Below are positions 32,453-37,864 of a stretch of DNA of 37,864 bases, piece by piece. Origin of the DNA: DASUSH01 sp036375215 (GTDB taxonomy: Bacteria > Actinomycetota > Thermoleophilia > Solirubrobacterales > 70-9). The DNA lies in contig DASUSH010000024.1 of the NCBI GenBank assembly GCA_036375215.1, forward strand, positions 1 through 37,864. Reading direction: 5' to 3'. The notes under the pieces are model-generated. The model saw only the letters and a program-made list of their open reading frames with translations. It did not search any database and had not been told where the DNA came from. A program made the translations under genes and the position numbers. Numbering within the stretch: position 1 is the stretch's first letter; each line of letters starts with the position of its first letter.

Positions 32453-32949
32453 GCCCGAACGGGCGCCTGGCGGTATGCCCGGGCAGCTACGACCCGGTCA
32501 CGAACGGTCACCTCGACATCATCGGCCGCACCGCGAACGTCTTCGAGCGGGTGTTGGTCGGCGTGGTCGGCAACGCCCCGCGCAAGTCCGACCACCTGTT
32601 CAGCGCCGAGGAGCGCCGCGACTTCATCGCCGAGGCCACCGCGGAACTCGAGAACGTCGAGGTCGAGATCTTCCGCACTCTGCTCGTCGAGTTCGCGCGC
32701 GAGAAGGGCGCGACCGCGATCGTCAAGGGCCTGCGCGCCATCTCCGACTTCGAGTACGAGTTCGAGATGAACCAGCTCAACCGCACGCTGGCGCCGGAGA
32801 TCGAGTCGGTCTACGTGATCGCCTCGCCCAGCTACAGCTTCCTCTCCTCGACGGGGGTGAAGGAGATGGCGATGTTCGGCGGCGACGTCTCGGACCTCGT
32901 CCCCGACGGGGTCGCGCAGGCACTCGCCGAGCGCGCCAGGCACGACTGA
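32449..32949 (+). CDS. coaD: Phosphopantetheine adenylyltransferase
   Basis: The 166-residue enzyme adenylates 4'-phosphopantetheine, the penultimate step of coenzyme A synthesis. Motifs are CPGSYDPVTNGHLDII (nucleotidyltransferase TxxH-like), VKGLRAISDFEYEFEM and SYSFLSSTGVKEMA. The ATG 32449 overlaps the rsmD stop (ATGA), and ribosomes probably reinitiate. A GC-rich hairpin and a 147-nt spacer follow. Confidence 0.96.
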   Translation: MSPNGRLAVCPGSYDPVTNGHLDIIGRTANVFERVLVGVVGNAPRKSDHLFSAEERRDFIAEATAELENVEVEIFRTLLVEFAREKGATAIVKGLRAISDFEYEFEMNQLNRTLAPEIESVYVIASPSYSFLSSTGVKEMAMFGGDVSDLVPDGVAQALAERARHD

Positions 32950-32958
32950 GCCCAGGCC

Positions 32959-33030
32959 GGGCGCCGGGCGCCCACGCCCGCTTCACGCACGTTTGCAGGC
33001 AGGTTTGCGGCGTGGGCAGGAGCTTGCAAG
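32959..33030 (+). other. Intergenic hairpin and GTTTGC repeats after coaD
   Basis: The gap after coaD holds GGGCG-CCGGG-CGCCC (32959-32973), a possible terminator stem without a T-run. It then has GTTTGC at 32991-32996 and 33003-33008 and the 8-bp palindrome CTTGCAAG at 33023-33030. These could be regulator half-sites for the next gene. Nothing else is recognised here. Confidence 0.3.
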
Positions 33031-33096
33031 GCGGCCACGAATCTTCACCGTGCGCGCCAGCATCCGGGCGCACCCCGTACTCTTACCCCACTTCAG

Positions 33097-33570
33097 ATGG
33101 ACGTCCTGGTCCTCATAGACAAGCTCGACGACCTGATCCACAACGCGCGACCCGTGCCGTTGACGGATCAGGTGCGCGTCGACCGCGAGGAGATCTACGA
33201 CCTGCTCGACCAGATGCGGGCGACGATCCCCGAGGAGATCAAGCAGGCGCGCTGGATCGTCAAGGAACGCCAGGAGATGCTCGCCGAGGCGAAGCGCGAG
33301 GCCGAGCGGATCGTGAAGGAGGCGCGCGAGCAGCAGGCTCGACTGATCTCCGAGGAGGAGGTCTACAAGCAGGCCGAGCGCGGCGCGGAGGAGATCATCG
33401 AGGACGCCCGCGACACCGAGCGCCAGATTCGCCTCGGTGCCGAGGACTACGCCGACGAGATCCTCTCCACGCTCGAGGTGAACCTCCAGAAGTTCCTCGC
33501 CGCCGTGCAGCGGGGACGCGACCGCCTCGCCGGGCGCGACGAAGAGCCGGTCGAAGCCGGCATCGAATAA
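33097..33570 (+). CDS. DivIVA/SepIVA-like coiled-coil protein
   Basis: The 157-residue protein begins MDVLVLIDKLDDLIHNARPV and contains VDREEIYDLLDQMRATIPEEI, the short actinobacterial DivIVA-like motif. A long charged coiled coil follows (about 48-125), resembling the b subunit of ATP synthase, for which it is often mistaken. Related proteins next to coaD in mycobacteria and streptomycetes are tied to polar growth and septation. There the next genes are yceD, rpmF and rnc; here an unrelated hydrolase follows. TACTCT (33078-33083) may be its -10, leaving a short leader. Confidence 0.88.
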   Translation: MDVLVLIDKLDDLIHNARPVPLTDQVRVDREEIYDLLDQMRATIPEEIKQARWIVKERQEMLAEAKREAERIVKEAREQQARLISEEEVYKQAERGAEEIIEDARDTERQIRLGAEDYADEILSTLEVNLQKFLAAVQRGRDRLAGRDEEPVEAGIE

Positions 33571-33575
33571 GCGAG

Positions 33576-34418
33576 CTGATCGCGGCGCACCAGACGGGCG
33601 ACTTTCGCGGCGCCGGCGAAGTCGAGATCCACTGGCGGGCCTGGCGGCCCGAGTCGGAGCCGCGGGCGACCGTGGTGCTGGCGCACGGGCTCTCCGAGCA
33701 CGCCGGCCGCTACGAGCACGTCGCCGCCGCGTTCAACGAGCGCGGTTACTCGCTCTGGGCCCTCGATCACCGCGGCCACGGCCGCTCGGGCGGCCGGCCG
33801 GCCTACGTCGATCGCTTCGAGGACCTCATCGAGGACCTCCACGCCTTCATGAGCCGGGCGGGGGCGGAGCTGCCGGGCCGCAAGCCCTTCCTGTTCGGCC
33901 ACAGCATGGGCGGGTGCGTCGCCACCGGCTACGCGATCCGCCATGACGCGGAGCTCGCCGGTCTCCTGCTCTCCAACCCGCTCGCGACGATCAAGACCGC
34001 GCCGGGCACGGTCGCGGTCGGGCGCCTGCTTTCGAAGGTCGCGCCGCGCCTCGGCGTCTACTCGGTGCCGGCCGACGGCGTCAGCAACGACCCCGAGGTC
34101 GTCCGCGACTACGAGGAGGACCCGCTGAACTTCCACGGCAAGGTGCCGGCGCGGACGATCGCCGAGCTCGGCGACGAGGTCGAGACCTTCGCCGGCGCCG
34201 CCGCCGCGATCACCGTCCCGGTCCTGATCCTCTATTCGGAGACCGACCCGATCGTCGCCCCTGAGGGCAGCCGCATGCTCGCCGAGCGGGTCGGCTCCGA
34301 CGACGTCACGATCCGCGACTTCCCGGGGCTGCGCCACGAGCTCATGAACGAGCCCCAGCGCGACGAGGTGATCGCCGCGGCCCTGGACTGGCTCGACACC
34401 CGCACCCAAGGGGTCTGA
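33576..34418 (+). CDS. Alpha/beta hydrolase, monoacylglycerol-lipase-like
   Basis: About 280 residues. Conserved features are VEIHWRAWRP, VVLAHGLSEHAGRYEHVA (oxyanion region), LDHRGHGRSGGR, the nucleophile elbow LFGHSMGGCVATG (Ser), YSETDPIVAP (Asp) and LRHELMNE (His), a full catalytic triad of the lysophospholipase/MGL type. The start is a problem: between the upstream stop at 33570 and the first conserved residues there is no ATG, GTG or TTG in frame. CTG 33576 is given as the least bad candidate. The last codons and the stop fall inside the first unit of a tandem repeat. Confidence 0.82.
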   Translation: MIAAHQTGDFRGAGEVEIHWRAWRPESEPRATVVLAHGLSEHAGRYEHVAAAFNERGYSLWALDHRGHGRSGGRPAYVDRFEDLIEDLHAFMSRAGAELPGRKPFLFGHSMGGCVATGYAIRHDAELAGLLLSNPLATIKTAPGTVAVGRLLSKVAPRLGVYSVPADGVSNDPEVVRDYEEDPLNFHGKVPARTIAELGDEVETFAGAAAAITVPVLILYSETDPIVAPEGSRMLAERVGSDDVTIRDFPGLRHELMNEPQRDEVIAAALDWLDTRTQGV

Positions 34419-34473
34419 CCCCGAAGGGACAGGCCGACCTGCCACCCGAGGGGTCTGACCCCAAAGGGACAGG
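34403..34473 (+). repeat. Two-unit 40-nt-period repeat with GGGGTCTGACCCC palindromes
   Basis: Unit 1 (34403-34433) and unit 2 (34443-34473) are 31 nt long, differ at only two positions, and repeat at exactly 40 nt. Each contains the palindrome GGGGTC-T-GACCCC followed by AAGGGACAGG. Unit 1 supplies the last codons and TGA of the hydrolase. The sequence is unlike coding DNA around it and resembles dispersed intergenic elements. Confidence 0.8.
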
Positions 34474-34490
34474 TCGGGTCTCGCGTGAAT

Positions 34491-34520
34491 ATTCTCGCCC
34501 TCCGGTTAGGTGAGGAGGAG
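34491..34520 (+). promoter_or_regulatory. Promoter and strong ribosome site of the four-gene unit
   Basis: TATTCT (34491-34496) is a good -10. GGGACA (34467-34472) in the second repeat unit could be a -35 at 18 bp. GAGGAGGAG (34512-34520) is the strongest Shine-Dalgarno sequence noticed in the window, 2 nt before ATG 34523 or slightly further if the upstream AGGAG is used. This gene is therefore led, unlike most others here. Confidence 0.5.
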
Positions 34521-34522
34521 CG

Positions 34523-35245
34523 ATGGCTGAGGCGAGCGGTGAGCGGTGGTTCTCCGACGACGAGCTGCGCGAGATGTCGCGGCCGACGATGGAGCGCGCG
34601 ATCGAGGCGATCGAGCGCGGCGACGCCGAGGAGGCGAAGCGGCTGTGCGAGGAGATGAAGCACGAGTCGCAGTTCATGCACGACCTGCTCGTCGACGGGG
34701 TGGCCGGGCTGATCTCCTTCGTCAAGTCCGAGCTCGGGGACGAAGGGGTGGAGCGCGCCTGGACCTACAGCCTCGAGCGCAGCTGGAAGCGGCCTGTCGA
34801 GACGATCGCGAAGACCGACCGCAGGCTGGTCGCGAAGGCGCTCGCGGCGACCTGGCGGGCGCATTCGACGAGCGGGGTCGGGCCGAGCCCGGGCGCCTTC
34901 GAGATCGGCGAGGACGACGAGAAGCTCACCTTCACGATGAACCCGTGCGGCTCGGGCCAGCGGCTCTGGCGGAACCGGCGCTACGGCCCCGAGGGCTGGG
35001 GCGTCACCGACGGGGCCCACGACTGGAGTTACGGGCGCGAGGGGTTCCCGCTGTACTGCACCCACTGCGCGTTCATGAACGAGACGCTGCCGATCCGCTG
35101 GATCGGCCATCCCGTCTACCCCTCCGACCCACCGGACGATTTCGACCGCGATCCCTGCACCTGGTACTGGTACAAGGACCCCGCCGCGATCCCGCCGCGC
35201 CACTACGAGCGCCACGGCCTGAGCCCGGCGGACGGCGGTGGCTGA
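34523..35245 (+). CDS. Unknown protein with NPCGSG and CxxC motifs
   Basis: The product has 240 residues and no signal peptide. The N-terminal half is helical and charged (DDELREMSRPTMERAIEAIE). The C-terminal half has conserved-looking NPCGSGQRLW (Cys142), PLYCTHCAFMNE (Cys179, Cys182) and RDPCTWYWYKDP (Cys near 211). Four cysteines plus nearby His residues suggest a metal or redox site. I do not recognise a named family. It overlaps the downstream kinase gene by 8 nt and leads a four-gene operon. A role with the kinase and DUF6285 protein is implied only by context. Confidence 0.85.
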   Translation: MAEASGERWFSDDELREMSRPTMERAIEAIERGDAEEAKRLCEEMKHESQFMHDLLVDGVAGLISFVKSELGDEGVERAWTYSLERSWKRPVETIAKTDRRLVAKALAATWRAHSTSGVGPSPGAFEIGEDDEKLTFTMNPCGSGQRLWRNRRYGPEGWGVTDGAHDWSYGREGFPLYCTHCAFMNETLPIRWIGHPVYPSDPPDDFDRDPCTWYWYKDPAAIPPRHYERHGLSPADGGG

Positions 35246-36215
35246 GCCTCCCGCCGCCGCCGCGGTCCGCGAGGCGCTCGGCGAGGCGCTCGGGGACGAC
35301 CCCGGCGAGCTCGAGCTCGAGCACGTCCCCGGCGGCGCCTCGCGCGAGACCTGGCTCGTGGCCGGTGCCGCTCGCCGCTGGGTGCTCCGCCGCGACCCGC
35401 CCGGCGCGGAGTCGTTCTCGCCCCTCGCGGTCGAGGTCGAGGTGAGCCGCGCGGCCGCCGGGGCAGGGGTCCCGGTGCCGCCGATCGTGTCCTTCGAGGA
35501 GGCGGGCGGGCGCTTCGGCAGCGCCGGGTACCTGATGGAGTACGTCGAGGGGACCTCGGTCGCGCCGCGGGTACTGCGCCGGGAGAAGCTCGCCGCGGCG
35601 CGCGAGCGGATCCCCGGCCAGCTCGCCGCGGCGCTCGCGCGCATCCACGCGCTCGACGTCGACGGACTGCCGTCGCTGCCGCCGGCCGAGGCCGACCCGG
35701 CGCTCGCCGCCTGCGACTTCTGGGAGCGCGCGCTCGACGACGCCGGCGAGCCGTTGCCCGCGGTCGAGGCCGGTCTGCGCTGGCTGCGGCTCCACACTCC
35801 AAATCCACCCGCGCGCGCGGCGCTCGTCCACGGCGACTTCCGGCTCGGCAACTTCATCGTCGACCCCGACGGGCTCGCGGCCGTGATCGACTGGGAGCTC
35901 TGCCACGCGGGCGACCCCGCCGAGGACATCGGCTGGCTCTGCATCCGCTCCTGGCGGTTCGGCAACGACGCCCTCCCGGTCGCGGGGCTCGGCCGGCTCG
36001 AGGACTTCCTCGACGCCTACGGGGCGGCGGGCGGGACCCGGCCCGACCCCGGGCGGCTGCGCTGGTGGGAGGCGATGGGGAACGTCAAGTGGGCCGTGAT
36101 CTGCGCCCGCCAGGCCGCCGACCACCTCACCGGCCGCCGCCCGAGCGCCGAGCTCGCCTCGCTCGGCCGCCGCATCTGCGAGCCCGAATGGGACCTCCTG
36201 GAGTTGTTAGCGTGA
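35238..36215 (+). CDS. Aminoglycoside-phosphotransferase-like kinase (APH family)
   Basis: The product has 325 residues from GTG 35238. The kinase-like fold shows an N-lobe with LEHVPGGASRETWLV and RWVLRRDPP, the catalytic loop VHGDFRLGNFIVD (198-210) and the metal-binding VIDWELCHAGDPAEDIGWL. It is closest in type to the ACAD10-N-like phosphotransferases of lipid or hydroxyacyl-CoA metabolism and is not a resistance enzyme; this is from pattern recognition. It overlaps the unknown Cys-motif gene and is followed 13 nt later by the DUF6285 gene. The substrate is unknown. Confidence 0.92.
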   Translation: MAEPPAAAAVREALGEALGDDPGELELEHVPGGASRETWLVAGAARRWVLRRDPPGAESFSPLAVEVEVSRAAAGAGVPVPPIVSFEEAGGRFGSAGYLMEYVEGTSVAPRVLRREKLAAARERIPGQLAAALARIHALDVDGLPSLPPAEADPALAACDFWERALDDAGEPLPAVEAGLRWLRLHTPNPPARAALVHGDFRLGNFIVDPDGLAAVIDWELCHAGDPAEDIGWLCIRSWRFGNDALPVAGLGRLEDFLDAYGAAGGTRPDPGRLRWWEAMGNVKWAVICARQAADHLTGRRPSAELASLGRRICEPEWDLLELLA

Positions 36216-36228
36216 CCACGGAGGCCTG

Positions 36229-36627
36229 ATGCAGGACCGTCCGAGCGCCCCCGAGCTCCTCGACGCCCTCGCCGCGATGCTCTTCACCGAGGTCCGTGAG
36301 TGGGTGCCACGCGAGCGCCGCTTCCAGGTCCTCGTCGCCGCCAACGTCTGCGCCGTCGTCGCGCGCGAGCTGCGCGCCGGCACCGCCCCGTCGGTCGCCG
36401 ACGCCCGCCTCTTCCGCGACCTGCTCGGCTCCGACGCCGGCGAGCCCGCTCCCGAGCGGGCTGCGCAGGAGGCGCGCGAGGCGGCGGCGGACCTCGCCGA
36501 GATGCTCCGCGCAGGGGAGCTCGACGGCGAGCTCGACGAGGTCACCGCTCACCTGCGCGACCACGTTCGCCGCAAGCTCGAGGTTGCGCGGCCGGGCTAT
36601 TGGGAAGAAGCCGACGGGACAGGATGA
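36229..36627 (+). CDS. DUF6285 domain-containing protein
   Basis: The 132-residue helical, acidic protein opens MQDRPSAPELLDALAAMLFT and has RRFQVLVAANVCAVVARELR, the DUF6285 pattern. As I recall, this family is typically encoded beside an APH-like phosphotransferase and an acyl-CoA dehydrogenase, and it may be an accessory subunit of the kinase. Here the dehydrogenase is absent from the window. The ATG is preceded by GGAGG (36220-36224) at 4 nt, and its stop overlaps the next ATG (ATGA). Confidence 0.85.
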   Translation: MQDRPSAPELLDALAAMLFTEVREWVPRERRFQVLVAANVCAVVARELRAGTAPSVADARLFRDLLGSDAGEPAPERAAQEAREAAADLAEMLRAGELDGELDEVTAHLRDHVRRKLEVARPGYWEEADGTG

Positions 36628-37064
36628 GGCGCCCCTGGTTCGTGATCACGCTCGCCGCGGTCGCCGGCGCGGTCGGTGGGCTCATCGCCATCGTCGGCGG
36701 CTTCCTCACCTCCTGGAACTGCAGCTCCGGCGACGGCGGTGTCCCCTACGTCTCGCCGCGCTCCCCGCAGGCCGACGTCTGCTCGGCGACGGGCGACGGT
36801 CTGCTCTTGATCGTGCTCGGCATCGCGGCCGCCGCCGGCATCGCGGTCGCCGCCTACCACGTGGGCCGGGCCTGGATCGCCGGCGGGCGGCCGGCGATCC
36901 CCTTCGTCGCGCTCGTCGTCGGCGCCGTGGTCGCGCCGATCGCGATCCTCTGGGTCGCCAACCTTCCCTCCAACGAGTGCACGGGCGAGGACGCCGCGGC
37001 CTACGACGCCTGGGTCGAGGCGGGCGGGCGCGGCGACGCCCCGGTCGACTGCGCGACCTATTGA
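36624..37064 (+). CDS. Small membrane protein with extracytoplasmic cysteines
   Basis: The product has 146 residues from ATG 36624. There are three hydrophobic segments (about 6-28, 57-78, 91-113). A loop after the first carries two Cys (WNCSSGD, ADVCSA), and the C-terminal tail has two more (NECTGED, VDCATY), so extracytoplasmic disulfides are possible. No family is recognised. It overlaps the DUF6285 gene by 4 nt and is the last gene of the unit. A short GACCG-TCG-CGGTC stem follows at 37063-37075. Confidence 0.75.
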   Translation: MRRPWFVITLAAVAGAVGGLIAIVGGFLTSWNCSSGDGGVPYVSPRSPQADVCSATGDGLLLIVLGIAAAAGIAVAAYHVGRAWIAGGRPAIPFVALVVGAVVAPIAILWVANLPSNECTGEDAAAYDAWVEAGGRGDAPVDCATY

Positions 37065-37107
37065 CCGTCGCGGTCGACGTCGTCGCCCTCGTCCGCGACT
37101 CCGGTGG

Positions 37108-37809
37108 CTAGTCGCGCTTCGCGACCCGCGCCAGCGACATCGTGTTGAGGCCCGTGCCGCCGTCGATCGCGATCGCCTCGCCGGTGATGTAGCCCGCGTC
37201 CGCGGAGGCGAGGAACGCGACCAGGGCCGCGACCTCGGCGGGGCTCGCCATCCGGCCGGCGGGGAGGGCCTCGTCGAGGCGCTCGAGGATCTCGGCGGGC
37301 ATCGCCCGCACCGTCTCGGTCGCGACCATCCCCGGCAGGACGGCGTTGGCGGTGATCCCGCGGCGAACGTTCTCGGCGGCGACGGTCTTCACCAGGCCGA
37401 CGACCCCGGCCTTCGAGGCGGCGTACGCGGCCTGTCCCGGGAGCCCGTCGCGGGCGGCCCCGGAGGAGATCGCGACGATCCGCCCGTGGCGGCGCTTGCG
37501 CATCCCGGGCAGGCAGGCCTGGATCACGCGGAAGGCGCCGGTCAGGTTCACGTCCACGTCGCCGCTCCACTGCTCGGCGCTCATGCGGTGGGCGGGCGCG
37601 ATCGTGTCGACGATCGCGGCGTTGGAGACGCAGACGTCGATCTCGCCGCCCCGGATCGCCCCGGGGATCTCGTCGCGCGCGACGTCGAAGCGCAGGTCGC
37701 AGCCCGCGGCGACGTCGGCGGTGATCACCTCGAGGCCGTCGGCGCGTAGCCGCTCGGCGATCGCCGCGCCGATCCCGCGGGCCGCGCCGGTGACCAGGGC
37801 GCGGCTCAA
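37108..37809 (-). CDS. Short-chain dehydrogenase/reductase (SDR, FabG-like)
   Basis: About 233 residues. The Rossmann NAD(P) loop is ALVTGAARGIGAAIAERL. Next come VSNAAIVD (NNAG-like), the catalytic Ser in AISSGAARDG, the YAASK catalytic Tyr/Lys pair, and GEAIAIDGGTGLN at the C-terminus. This is a classical SDR acting on an unknown alcohol or ketone. The start is taken at TTG 37809, which has GGGGAGG close upstream; TTG 37836 would add nine residues. The frame has no stop before the window end, so a still longer protein is not excluded. It is convergent with the membrane-protein gene. Confidence 0.9.
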   Translation of the reverse strand: MSRALVTGAARGIGAAIAERLRADGLEVITADVAAGCDLRFDVARDEIPGAIRGGEIDVCVSNAAIVDTIAPAHRMSAEQWSGDVDVNLTGAFRVIQACLPGMRKRRHGRIVAISSGAARDGLPGQAAYAASKAGVVGLVKTVAAENVRRGITANAVLPGMVATETVRAMPAEILERLDEALPAGRMASPAEVAALVAFLASADAGYITGEAIAIDGGTGLNTMSLARVAKRD

Positions 37810-37864
37810 CCCGCCTCCCCGTCCCTCTCCGGGCAATCGTCCTCGAGCCCGATCGCGGGGCGGA

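Noticed and set aside
33097..33570. ATP synthase F0 subunit b
   Set aside because: It lacks the N-terminal membrane span and other atp genes; the coiled coil and the position after coaD fit a DivIVA/SepIVA-like protein.
32475..33575. N-terminal extension of the hydrolase frame through coaD and the DivIVA-like gene
   Set aside because: The extension is an out-of-frame shadow of two well-supported genes and encodes only low-complexity Arg-rich sequence.
34403..34473. CRISPR-like array or insertion-sequence end
   Set aside because: There are only two units, no further spacers, no cas genes, no transposase and no target-site duplication.
35238..36215. Aminoglycoside resistance gene
   Set aside because: The APH fold is shared by many metabolic kinases; the DUF6285 neighbour and sequence type favour a metabolic role.

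Overview
The window is very GC-rich, densely coded DNA with many GTG and TTG starts. Gene content and order point to a high-GC actinobacterium, most likely class Thermoleophilia (Solirubrobacterales-like). The order metK, priA, def, fmt, rsmB, rpe, rib genes, rpmB, fakA-like, recG, rsmD, coaD, DivIVA-like gene is an actinobacterial housekeeping backbone. Three further genes fit that lineage: a DUF3352 protein, a secreted protein built on RTX and Cys-paired Ig-like repeats, and a secreted repeat/fibre-like protein. The lineage call is inferred from sequence character and synteny only.

Layout. 1-2850 (+): 3' part of a DUF3352 gene, then metK, closed by a strong hairpin. 2893-8411 (-): a large LuxR-family ATPase regulator, an 80-residue protein, and a secreted RTX/Ig-like protein joined to it by an ATGA overlap. 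8603-9142 (-): bacterial PH-domain membrane protein. 9275-15347 (+): priA, def, fmt, rsmB, a 76-residue zinc-ribbon protein and rpe, most of them overlapping or a few bases apart. 15383-19312: envelope glycan genes (flippase and GT2 on -, GT-C-like membrane protein on +). 19282-19509 (-): small membrane protein. 19601-24173: riboflavin genes ribD, ribE and ribBA, then ribH, with a convergent LigD-type polymerase gene between ribBA and ribH. 24216-28719 (+): rpmB, the fibre-like protein, a FakA/YloV-like kinase subunit, an unknown protein and a GST. 28727-29703 (-): DUF427 and RidA-like genes. 29725-33570 (+): recG, rsmD, coaD and a DivIVA/SepIVA-like coiled-coil protein. 33576-34418 (+): alpha/beta hydrolase ending inside a 40-nt tandem repeat. 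34523-37064 (+): a compact four-gene unit of an unknown Cys-motif protein, an APH-like kinase, a DUF6285 protein and a membrane protein. 37108-37809 (-): SDR oxidoreductase.

No tRNA, rRNA, CRISPR array, insertion sequence or prophage was recognised. No gene-free gap exceeds 200 bases; the largest, 8412-8602, shows nothing convincing.

The most striking non-coding pattern is that most operon-leading genes have a TANNNT or GATAGT-type hexamer ending only 6-10 nt before the start codon, with no Shine-Dalgarno sequence between. This is the architecture expected of leaderless mRNAs. Two divergent pairs (ligD-pol/ribH and ridA/recG) appear to share overlapping back-to-back -10 elements. Other notable signals are an 18-bp operator-like palindrome at the ribD start with no room for an FMN riboswitch, overlapping mutually exclusive hairpins at the 3' end of rpmB, and the unknown-protein/APH/DUF6285 cluster.
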